Positions 55,681 through 63,613 of a stretch of 64,000 nucleotides of DNA are shown here, one piece after another. The DNA is from Hoeflea sp. IMCC20628 (GTDB lineage: Bacteria; Pseudomonadota; Alphaproteobacteria; Rhizobiales; Rhizobiaceae). Positions within the stretch are counted from its first letter, which is position 1. Each line of letters starts with the position of its first letter. The position numbers and the translations under genes were made by a program. The stretch lies in the NCBI RefSeq assembly GCF_001011155.1, contig NZ_CP011479.1, positions 2,064,501-2,128,500 on the forward strand, given 5' to 3'. The notes beneath the pieces are model-generated. The model did not search any database, was not told the origin of the DNA, and saw only the letters and a program-made list of their open reading frames with translations.

Positions 55681-56039
55681 TCACCTATGAATTTGTGAGG
55701 CCTGGCTCGGATTGTCTGAACAGATTCAGTGGAGTTTGCCTCGCTTCTGGTAGGGGTTTCATGCGGCCTTTCGGGTTAGGTTTAGTCGGGGTGCAACATC
55801 GTTTGGCGTCAAGTTTCCGAGCGATGCATATGGCCCGCGTCAGAGCAACGAATGTCGATCGACAAGAATTTGCAGCGAAGCTCTAAACTCGCAAGCTGAC
55901 GCAATTCATTCAATACCATGACGCGTTTGAATTTGAAGTTTTCTGGCTGTAGTGGTGACGCTCCTGGTTGAGGCTGATGCGTGAGCAGAAACGAATTTCG
56001 GTAGACGTCTCATACGCCGGAACCGCAGCATCGCCCGCT
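55681..56039. other. Intergenic region, no gene seen
   Basis: About 360 bases after the permease gene. A 69-codon frame begins at 55677 but resembles no family and lacks a credible initiation site. The region is probably decayed DNA leading into the cyoD fragment. Confidence 0.45.
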
Positions 56040-56183
56040 CCCTTCTTCTTTACGGTTGGTGCGAACTCTGATCTGCGCCGTCAGAAGCGCGAGGACCTAC
56101 AGCATATTCTGTTTTCTTTACTGCTTCTCGTCATCACGGGCGGTACGATCTGGATTATCGGCAATCTTAGCATGCGGATATAG
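56040..56183 (+). pseudogene. Remnant of cytochrome o ubiquinol oxidase subunit IV (cyoD 3' end)
   Basis: The frame ends KREDLQHILFSLLLLVITGG followed by TIWIIGNLSMRI and a stop. This is the pattern of the last helix and C-terminus of alphaproteobacterial CyoD (a REDLQ-type loop, then GGTIWI and NL). The first two helices of the roughly 110-residue protein are missing, and no cyoABC genes precede it. I take it as a leftover 3' fragment. Confidence 0.55.
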
Positions 56184-56212
56184 GTCGTGCTCAAGGCTGG
56201 GCACGCCTGCTT

Positions 56213-56845
56213 TCAGGCGAGACCCGGAAGAACAGCCTTCGTCCCGACCATGATCATCTCCACAGCGATCGCCAACAGGATCATGCCCATAAGACGCGAC
56301 ATGATCACCCGCATCGTGTCGCTGAGGGCTTTGCCGAAAAAGGCCGCAAAAAAGAACACGACAAACAGCATTGCCAGAATGCCGCCGACGATCCCGCCGA
56401 TGGCGATCAGGTCTTCAAATCCCTTGGCGTGTCCAGTGTAGATGATCAGCGTTGCGATGGTTCCCGGACCGACGATCATTGGAAACGTAATGGGATAGAA
56501 GGCAAGTCCGGACAGTTCCTGCATGTGGTCCTGCTCTTTTTCAGTACCATGATGCGAGGAAACGCTATTACCGTTCAACATCGTCCAGGCGATATGTGCC
56601 AGCACCACGCCACCGGCGATGCGAAACTGATCGACACTAATGCCGAAAAAATCAATGATCTGTTGGCCTGCGAAAAGAATTACCACGCACATGGCGGCAG
56701 AGAAAAGTGCAACTTTCGCAGCCAGCTCGCGCTGTTGAGTCACCGTAAAACCTGCCGTGAGCGCCAGAAACATCGGCAGGTTTACAAAAGGATTCATGAT
56801 TGCAAAGAATGCCCCAAAGGCTTTCGTCAGTTCAGCGTAGTCCAT
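56213..56845 (-). CDS. MarC family integral membrane protein
   Basis: A 210-residue UPF0056/MarC protein with six helices: FGAFFAIMNPFVNLPMFLAL at the N-terminus, the conserved AFYPITFPMIVGPGTIATL in the middle, and a C-terminal IAVEMIMVG helix. Members are annotated as NAAT transporters or of unknown function; the old link to multiple antibiotic resistance is not supported. The start MDYAELTKAFG has AAGGAG six bases upstream. It stands alone. Confidence 0.9.
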   Translation of the reverse strand: MDYAELTKAFGAFFAIMNPFVNLPMFLALTAGFTVTQQRELAAKVALFSAAMCVVILFAGQQIIDFFGISVDQFRIAGGVVLAHIAWTMLNGNSVSSHHGTEKEQDHMQELSGLAFYPITFPMIVGPGTIATLIIYTGHAKGFEDLIAIGGIVGGILAMLFVVFFFAAFFGKALSDTMRVIMSRLMGMILLAIAVEMIMVGTKAVLPGLA

Positions 56846-57202
56846 GTCGGCTCCTTGCCTCATATTTTTTTCGGCCCTGGCTTGTCTTCCCCATCAGGCG
56901 CTCCCCGATTATGGGCCAAAAGGAGGAGGAATTTTTCCAGGGCAAGAGCTCATCACAATGGAAATGCCGATGAGCTGCTCTCAGTTGAAATCGGCAGAGT
57001 GTTGCCGATCGCGCAATGAGCAGCGGATCCCGTATAGCCTCTACGTCATACCAGATCGTTAGCAAACCACTTTGCTTCTGGGCTCGGCTGCGAACTGGCC
57101 GGTTTCCGGTTTGCAAGGCGGCAACGTCCAGCGAGCCTCCAACGCCGGTCTGCTCGACAAACGATCCCTCCCTATTCCTGGCTGTGACCAGCAAATGGGG
57201 GC
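56846..57202. other. Intergenic region left of the IS element
   Basis: About 355 bases with no supportable gene. A 144-codon minus-strand frame crosses it into the IS but has no family resemblance. The right edge is the IS terminal repeat. Confidence 0.45.
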
Positions 57203-57287
57203 TGTCTGACGTCAGCGCCCGTGGGACAGATTTGAGGATTTGAACAACGGAGGATTTCTGGTTCATCTTACCGATTGGGAGATCGAG

Positions 57288-57662
57288 ATGAGACAGAAGC
57301 CTGAAACATCGAAGAACGCAGCTGACAAGCTGGTCAAGAACATCCGCCGCAAGACCCGCCAGACCTATTCAGCGGAGGAAAAAATCCGTATCGTTTTGGC
57401 GGGTTTGCGTGGAGAGGAAAGCATCTCGGTGCTGTGCCGCCGCGAAGGTATCGCCGAAAGCCTGTATTACAGCTGGTCGAAGGAGTTCCTGGAAGCAGGC
57501 AAGCGCCGGCTCTCGGGTGACACAGCACGGCAAGCGACGTCGCCGGAAGTAAAGGACCTTCGCTCTGAAGCCTTGGCGTTGAAGGAATGCGTCGCCGATC
57601 TGACCCTGGAGAACCGCCTGCTCAAAAAAAGCATGACAGGTGCTGGGGAGGACGAGGCATGA
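57288..57662 (+). CDS. IS3-type transposase OrfA
   Basis: A 124-residue DNA-binding subunit. The helix-turn-helix is QTYSAEEKIRIVLAGLRG followed by SVLCRREGIAESLYYSWSKEFL. A C-terminal leucine-rich coiled coil (LKECVADLTLENRLLKK) allows multimerisation. The start has GGGAG upstream. A run of seven A followed by G (57624-57631) sits just before the end in the register used for -1 programmed frameshifting in IS3 elements and would give an OrfAB fusion. The stop also overlaps the orfB ATG by four bases. Confidence 0.9.
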   Translation: MRQKPETSKNAADKLVKNIRRKTRQTYSAEEKIRIVLAGLRGEESISVLCRREGIAESLYYSWSKEFLEAGKRRLSGDTARQATSPEVKDLRSEALALKECVADLTLENRLLKKSMTGAGEDEA

Positions 57663-58639
57663 GATACCCTGCGACCGAGAAGCTTGAGATCATTCGCACG
57701 GTCGAAGGATCGCACCTGCCAACCAAGCAGACCCTCGATATGCTGGGCATACCGCGCACCACTTTTTACAGATGGTATGATCTTTACCTCGACGGTGGGG
57801 TTGTTGCCTTGGATGATCGGTCTCCACGGCCGAAGTCGGTCTGGAACCGTATCCCCCAAGACCGGCGTGATGACCTGATTGAGTTCGCGCTGGAACACGA
57901 GGCGCTGACGACCCGGGAGCTGGCAGTCAAATACACTGATGAGAAGCGGTATTTTGTCTCTGAATCATCGGCTTATCGTATCCTGAAGGAAGCCGATTTA
58001 ATCACCGCACCGGCCTATGTGGTGATCAAGGCAGCCAATGAGTTCAAAGACAAAACTATCGCCATCAATGAGATGTGGCAGACCGACTTCACCTACTTCA
58101 AGATCATCGGGTGGGGCTGGTATTACCTCAGCACGATCCTGGACGATTACAGCCGCTACATCATCGCCTGGAAGCTTTGCACAAACATGCGGGCCGAGGA
58201 CGTGACAGACACCATTGAACTGGCGCTTCAGGCATCGGGCTGCGACCAGGCCGTCGTGCGCCACAAACCGCGCCTGCTCAGCGATAACGGGTCATGTTAC
58301 ATCTCTGGCGATTTGGCTGAATGGCTGGAGGACAAGAAGATGGATCACGTTCGTGGAGCCCCGTTCCACCCGCAAACCCAGGGAAAGATCGAGCGATGGC
58401 ATCAGACGATGAAGAACCGGGTCCTGCTGGAAAATTACTATCTGCCAGGCGATCTTGAACGCCAGATCGAGGCCTTCGTCGACTACTATAACAACAGGCG
58501 CTACCACGAGAGCTTGAAGAACGTCACACCCGCCGACGTCTACTTTGGGCGCGACAAAGCCATCTTGAGAGAAAGGAAAGAGATCAAGAAGCTGACAATC
58601 CGCCAACGTCGCTTGCACCATCAAAAACAAGCGGCATAA
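57659..58639 (+). CDS. IS3-type transposase OrfB (DDE integrase core)
   Basis: A 326-residue catalytic subunit. An N-terminal HTH_21-type region (RTTFYRWYDLYLDGG) precedes the rve integrase core. The DDE residues are in WQTDFTYFKI, LLSDNGSCYISG and GKIERWHQTMKNR. The C-terminal YNNRRYHESLKNVTPADVYFG is the usual rve tail. The frame is -1 relative to orfA and open upstream through the A7G slip site, so it can be made as OrfAB. It appears intact and potentially active. Confidence 0.93.
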   Translation: MRYPATEKLEIIRTVEGSHLPTKQTLDMLGIPRTTFYRWYDLYLDGGVVALDDRSPRPKSVWNRIPQDRRDDLIEFALEHEALTTRELAVKYTDEKRYFVSESSAYRILKEADLITAPAYVVIKAANEFKDKTIAINEMWQTDFTYFKIIGWGWYYLSTILDDYSRYIIAWKLCTNMRAEDVTDTIELALQASGCDQAVVRHKPRLLSDNGSCYISGDLAEWLEDKKMDHVRGAPFHPQTQGKIERWHQTMKNRVLLENYYLPGDLERQIEAFVDYYNNRRYHESLKNVTPADVYFGRDKAILRERKEIKKLTIRQRRLHHQKQAA

Positions 58640-58712
58640 TCAGTCACACAAACGAACCAGAGCCTCCAATACTCAAGCCGCTCTGATGTCCCATTTTATC
58701 TGACGACGGACA

Positions 58713-60176
58713 ATGCTGATCGGCGGCGCCGGGATCGACAGCTATGATGGCGGGACGGGAAGTGACACAGTCAACTTCATTGGATCGGCTGGGTGGGATA
58801 TAGATCTCGCCGCCGGAACCGCCACGACTCTGTCTGGAGGTACTACCGAGACGCTCACCTCGATAGAGAACGTCATCGGATCAGACGGAAACGACACGAT
58901 CCGGGGCACCACCACTGCGAATGATCTCAATGGTGGTGGCGGCGATGATTTGCTGATTGGTGGCTACGGAATCGACGCTCACGACGGCGGTGCAGGCAGC
59001 GATACTGTTCGGTTCAGTGGCAATGTAGGGTGGACCGTTGACCTCGGCGCAGGAACGGCAAGCGTCGGCTCTATTGTTGAGTCCCTGACCAGCATCGAGA
59101 ATGTCATCGGCTCGGCTGGTGGCGATCACATCACCGGTACGTCGGGTGCCAACCGCCTTATCGGGTCCAGCGGCGACGACATGCTGATCGGCGGCGCCGG
59201 GATCGACAGCTATGATGGCGGGACAGGCTCTGACACGGTTAGCTTCATCGGGGCGGCGGGCTGGATGATTGATCTGGATGCAGGAACCGCCACGACGCTC
59301 TCGGGCGGGACCACAGAGACGATCACCGCCATCGAAAACGTCATCGGCTCGGGCGGCAATGACACGATCCGGGGGACTGCATATTCAAATAGTCTTGATG
59401 GCGGCAACGGCGACGATATACTGATCGGCGGCGGCGGGGTGGATGATTTTTACGGTGGCGCGGGCTTTGACACAGTCGACCTGTCGGGCAGCAATTCGAA
59501 ATGGAGGGTGGACCTTGCCAATGAGGAGGCCACACTGACCACGGCCTCGGGGACGAACTACTCTGTCGATTTCACCAGCATCGAAAATGTTATCGGGCCC
59601 CGTAACAGCGTAACCCTGCTTGGGACAACCGGAAACGAAGAAGCCAGCGGCGGAAATTTTGCCGATGTCTTCTATACACGCGGCGGTGTTGACGAGTTCC
59701 ATGGCGGACTTGGCGATGACACCTTGTCATTCAGTGGTTATGGCGAGGGACTGACCATTCGCAGTTCATCCGGGTATGCCCGGCTCGGTGACGGTACCGA
59801 GGTGACGAACTTCACCGGGATGGAAAACATATTCGCGACGTCTTTCGACGATGATATTTCCGGTACAGCGGGCGCAAACAAGATCCTTGGCCGTTCAGGC
59901 GCCGACCGGATCAACGGCGGCTCCGGCGACGATGACATTCAAGGCGGCCTCGGGCGGGACTTGTTGACCGGAGGACGCGGCAACGACCGCATCGACGGCG
60001 GCAGCGATACCAACGATTATGCTTTCTTCAGCGGCAACCAGAACCAGTATAACATCTCCACTTCGGCTGACGGTGTAACCACTGTCGAATGGATCGGTCC
60101 CGGCAGCGGCGATGGCACTGACACGCTCACGGGCATCGAGTTCCTGGGCTTTGATGACGGGTTCTTCTATCTGTGA
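58713..60176 (+). pseudogene. RTX calcium-binding repeat protein, 5' end removed at the IS
   Basis: 487 codons remain of a larger RTX protein normally exported by a type I system. It contains three long modules of about 78 residues (LIGG-GIDSYDGG-GSDTV ... SIENVIGS-GNDTIRGT), a divergent fourth, and a C-terminal block with GGSGDDDIQGGLGRDLLT ending IEFLGFDDGFFYL. The first codon is an internal Met of a module and lies directly against the IS terminus. The same sequence recurs 466 bases later as MLIGGAGIDSYDGG. The 5' part, including any catalytic domain, is gone. The last residues resemble a type I secretion end. Confidence 0.85.
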
Positions 60177-60642
60177 GGCTTGACCGTTCGGTGAACAGAC
60201 TTTCCGGGGACAACATAACTACGTCGTTCGGACACGTCCGCGCTGGATGCAAATCAGCGAGACAGCCCCGGCGCAATACGCCGTGGGTATTTGGCCAAGC
60301 GATATTTGCAGTCAAGGACAACTCGGATGTTACGGTATGTGGTCAAGCAACCTGTCCTGAACGGACATGAACACCTTTTGAGCGCAGGATGAGCCCGTCA
60401 AGCAGGCGCAAACAGCACACGCAACTCGACCGGATACGGCTTGCCCATGACGGTCCTCCTTCCGTCGGCAGTGTGAATCACAGATCAAGAAGCCTGGGAA
60501 TCCTGTACCTGAAAAGCTGCAACGTGATTTAAAGGGTGTCAGCGCGAAGTTGATGGTCGAGCCGCTGTCTGAATGATTTGAGGCAGCGGGGGTAGTGAGA
60601 GCCACGGCGACTGAAGTCACCGTGGCTGGTCATTTGTTGGCG
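60177..60642. other. Intergenic region with IS630 remnant
   Basis: About 465 bases between the RTX gene and the aldehyde dehydrogenase. Apart from the IS630 start fragment at 60398-60448 there is no supported gene. It marks the right edge of the accessory region. Confidence 0.5.
60398..60448 (-). pseudogene. IS630-family transposase start fragment
   Basis: A 16-residue frame MGKPYPVELRVLFAPA preceded by GGAAGGAGG. MGKPYPVELR is the usual start of IS630-type transposases in alphaproteobacteria, and the match ends after the tenth residue. Only the ribosome-binding site and first codons survive. Confidence 0.5.
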
Positions 60643-62148
60643 CTATCGCAGATCGGCTGGCAACAGGGCTTCGGGCAGATTCTGGTAGCATACCGGACGC
60701 AGGAACCTGCGGATCGAGAGCGTGCCCACCGACGTCGCACCGAAATTGGTCGATGCCGGATAGGGTCCGCCATGCACCATTGCATCGGCCACCTCAACGC
60801 CTGTCGGGAAGCCATTGGCCAAGACCCGGCCTGCCTTGCGCTCGAGGATCGGCATCAGCGCCCGGCCCTGTTCGATGTCGCCGTCGTCCATATGAAGTGT
60901 GCAGGTAAGCTGGCCGGACAGGCTCTTGGCCACAGCAACCATCTCGTCAAAATCGGCAACGCGCACGACAAGACCAAGCGGTCCGAAGACTTCCTCGCCG
61001 AGCACTTCATTGTCGAGCCAGTCCTTGCCGGTGGTGGCGAAGAGATAAGGCGTGGCGTTGCGCAGGTCGCAGGTCGAGGTCAGCAGTTCCTGCACACCGC
61101 TGGCGGCAGCAACCCGGTCGCGGCCCGAGCGGTAGGCTTTTGCGATGCCATCGGTCAGCATGGTCTGTGCGCCGACTGATCCAAGCGCAGCCGTCGAAGC
61201 TTCGACAAAGGCGTCGGCTTCGGGGCTGTCAATGATGACTGAAATACCGGGATTGGTGCAAAACTGCCCTGCTCCCATACTAAGCGATCCGGCCCAGCCC
61301 TTGCCGATGGCTTCGCCGCGCGCCTTGACGGCCTGCGGCAGCAGGAACATCGGGTTGACCGACCCAAGTTCGCCAAAGAACGGGATCGGATCCGGGCGCT
61401 GGGCGCAGAGGTCGAACAAGGCGCGTCCGCCCCCCAGTGAACCGGTGAAGCCAACGGCCTTGATCAGCGGATGCTGAACCAGGCTTTGACCGGTTTCGCG
61501 GGTGCCGCCCTGGATCAGCGAAAAGATGCCCGGGTGCATGCCCAGCTTCCTGATTGCCGCATCGATGGCCTGGGCAACGATTTCACCGGTGCCGGGATGG
61601 GCGGAATGGCCCTTGACCACAACCGGGCAGCCTGCGGCCAGTGCTGCTGCGGTGTCGCCGCCAGCAGTCGAAAAGGCCAGCGGGAAATTCGAGGCGCCAA
61701 ACACGGCAACCGGGCCGATCGGACGTTCGATCATGCGCAGGTCTGGACGTGGCAGGGGTGCGCGATCGGGCAATGCTTCATCATGGCGGCGATCCAGATA
61801 GTCGCCCTTTTCGATGTGGCTGGCAAACAGCCGCAACTGGCCGGTGGTGCGGCCGCGCTCGCCATTCAGGCGCGCTTCCGGCAATCCCGACTCCTGCGTG
61901 CCGATGACTGTGAGTTCAGCACCGCGGGCTTCGATTTCGTCAGCAATGGCATTGAGCAGCGCTGCACGTTCGGCGCGGGTCGAATAGCCAAAGCTCCAGA
62001 ATGCTTCTTCCGCAGCCTTTGCCGCTGCGTCGACATGGGCGGGCGTGCCGACCGAGTATTCATGGGCGTCGCCATGCGCCGGTTCGGACGAGAACTTGGC
62101 GTCTCCATCAACCCAATCGCCAGCAATCAGATGTTTTCCGGTAATCAT
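60643..62148 (-). CDS. Aldehyde dehydrogenase, 2,5-dioxovalerate (alpha-ketoglutarate semialdehyde) type
   Basis: A 501-residue NAD(P)+-dependent ALDH. It has FGASNFPLAFSTAGGDTAAALAAG near 150, VVKGHSAHPGTGE (typical of KGSA dehydrogenases), catalytic Glu in ELGSVNP and catalytic Cys in GAGQFCTNPG near 300. It oxidises alpha-ketoglutarate semialdehyde to 2-oxoglutarate at the end of non-phosphorylative L-arabinose, xylose or glucarate pathways. The ATG at 62148 is preferred over an upstream GTG. The sugar-dehydrogenase-like gene 380 bases upstream supports a pentose or hexose oxidation route. Confidence 0.88.
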   Translation of the reverse strand: MITGKHLIAGDWVDGDAKFSSEPAHGDAHEYSVGTPAHVDAAAKAAEEAFWSFGYSTRAERAALLNAIADEIEARGAELTVIGTQESGLPEARLNGERGRTTGQLRLFASHIEKGDYLDRRHDEALPDRAPLPRPDLRMIERPIGPVAVFGASNFPLAFSTAGGDTAAALAAGCPVVVKGHSAHPGTGEIVAQAIDAAIRKLGMHPGIFSLIQGGTRETGQSLVQHPLIKAVGFTGSLGGGRALFDLCAQRPDPIPFFGELGSVNPMFLLPQAVKARGEAIGKGWAGSLSMGAGQFCTNPGISVIIDSPEADAFVEASTAALGSVGAQTMLTDGIAKAYRSGRDRVAAASGVQELLTSTCDLRNATPYLFATTGKDWLDNEVLGEEVFGPLGLVVRVADFDEMVAVAKSLSGQLTCTLHMDDGDIEQGRALMPILERKAGRVLANGFPTGVEVADAMVHGGPYPASTNFGATSVGTLSIRRFLRPVCYQNLPEALLPADLR

Positions 62149-62527
62149 GTTTGGTATTCCCACTTGGTAATCTGGTTTCAGACGGTTCAGCCGAGCTGTC
62201 TATAAGCCTCATTCCAGGGCAATGACATCAAGATCGCCCGCAAGCTGCAACAGGCGGCTTCTGGCGGTCCGACATCGGCTTTAACGGGTGACGCACCATT
62301 TCGATGGCGATCACCCCTCCCTCCCTGAAAACCACTTTTGCGGCCCGAAGTCCACACTGCGGTTCTGATGAATGATCAAAGGCAGACATTTTTGCCTCTG
62401 CGCCAGTGCTGCAAGCATATCGTCCGCAATCGGGCATTCAATCTTGAAGCGTTTGTCCGAGCAGGGGCGACACTGGACAAGATGGCTTGCTCGTTGACCT
62501 GACTGCGTGGCGCAGTGGGCTAACAAA
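62149..62527. other. Intergenic region
   Basis: About 380 bases between two co-directional genes. It probably holds the aldehyde dehydrogenase promoter. Short minus-strand frames here have no recognisable product and I see no repeats. Confidence 0.45.
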
Positions 62528-63466
62528 TCACTCGATAAACGGTTCGACTGTCACCCGCTTGCCCATGAGAAATGCATCGGCAACATGGGTCAATGGCGCC
62601 AGATCCATATCGATGGCCGCGTCCCGCACCAGCTTGGCCATTTTGGCGTAAAGCCGCGGATACTCGCCGACCAGTTGATTGCCGTCCGTGGCAGTGTTTT
62701 GCTTGCGTCCGTCGATCGTCAGCGTGGCACCGCCTTCCGACAGCACCAGCCTGCCCTGGTCGGTCTCGATCTCGATGTTCCAGAACTGATCGCCTTGCTT
62801 GCGAAAATCGAATTCGGCGCTCACTTGCGCGCCATGCGGATGCGCGAATGTCATATTGGCGGCAATCGGTGTCTGGCAATTTTCCGGAACCAGCAGTTCC
62901 GACGACAAGACGTGGATCGGATCGGCGAGAATTTCCGTGACGATGGACAGCGCATTGCTGCCCGGATCAAACACCCCAAGCCCACCTGCCTGCCAGATCC
63001 AGGTCTGGCCGGGATGCCATTTGCGCACATCCTCTTTCCAGATCACCTCAAGACGCCGCAGGGTCTTGCCTGAGACCCAGTATTTGGCGGTGGCGACCAT
63101 GGCGGCTTCGCGGGAATGCCAGGTCGCATAGATGGAGACGCCGGCTGTGCGGGCCATGGCTTCAAGCGCATGGCATTCCGACAGCGTCGCGCCGGGCGGT
63201 TTTTCCAGCATCACATGGCGTCCGGCGGCAATCGCGGCTTTGGCATATTCAAACCGCGGCACCGGCGGCATGCACAACGACACCACGCCGATATCGGGCC
63301 GGGCGTCGAGCATCTCTGCAAAATCATCGTATGCTTCGATGCCATCGACAGTGCCATGCCGGGAAACGGTCGCCGCCAACTCCCATTCCGGTGACGCGGT
63401 GATGGCCGGAACATGCTGGTCGCGGGCGATTTTGCCAATGCCGGCAAGGGCGATCTTGGTTGACAT
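62528..63466 (-). CDS. Gfo/Idh/MocA-family sugar 1-dehydrogenase-like oxidoreductase
   Basis: A 312-residue NAD(P)-dependent oxidoreductase. The Rossmann start ALAGIGKIARDQHVPAI and the EKPPGATLSECHALE segment (catalytic-region Lys) are clear. The wording is closest to D-galactose/L-arabinose 1-dehydrogenases, which oxidise the pyranose to the lactone. Together with the semialdehyde dehydrogenase downstream it fits the two ends of a non-phosphorylative pathway; lactonase and dehydratases are not in the window. The start has AAAGGA nine bases upstream. Confidence 0.82.
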   Translation of the reverse strand: MSTKIALAGIGKIARDQHVPAITASPEWELAATVSRHGTVDGIEAYDDFAEMLDARPDIGVVSLCMPPVPRFEYAKAAIAAGRHVMLEKPPGATLSECHALEAMARTAGVSIYATWHSREAAMVATAKYWVSGKTLRRLEVIWKEDVRKWHPGQTWIWQAGGLGVFDPGSNALSIVTEILADPIHVLSSELLVPENCQTPIAANMTFAHPHGAQVSAEFDFRKQGDQFWNIEIETDQGRLVLSEGGATLTIDGRKQNTATDGNQLVGEYPRLYAKMAKLVRDAAIDMDLAPLTHVADAFLMGKRVTVEPFIE

Positions 63467-63613
63467 CAATGCGGGTCCTTTCCAAAGGGGAATCACGGAA
63501 GCCGATGGCCTGATCACTACGCCGTTTGGCGCAAAATCAACGTTGAGCAGCAGAGCGGTTGAATGACCTGGTTTTTGCGGCCATGAGCGCAGTAGCTGAA
63601 CCGACCAGCGACC

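Larger units (their letters stand above)
57203..58712 (+). mobile_element. Complete IS3-family-like insertion sequence
   Basis: A 1510-base element bounded by imperfect 26-base inverted repeats: the left end (57203-57228) TGTCTGACGTCAG...TGGGACA and the right end (58687-58712) TGTCCCA...CTGACGACGGACA, 18 of 26 positions matching. It encodes OrfA and OrfB. The flanking bases (GGGC left, ATGC right) do not form a clear target duplication. The right edge lies inside an RTX gene whose 5' part is not on the left side, so a deletion or recombination accompanied or followed insertion. Confidence 0.85.

Noticed and set aside
13769-60642. Classical genomic island integrated at tRNA-Ser
   Set aside because: No integrase gene and no second copy of the tRNA 3' end were found in the window; IS-driven rearrangement explains the scars better.
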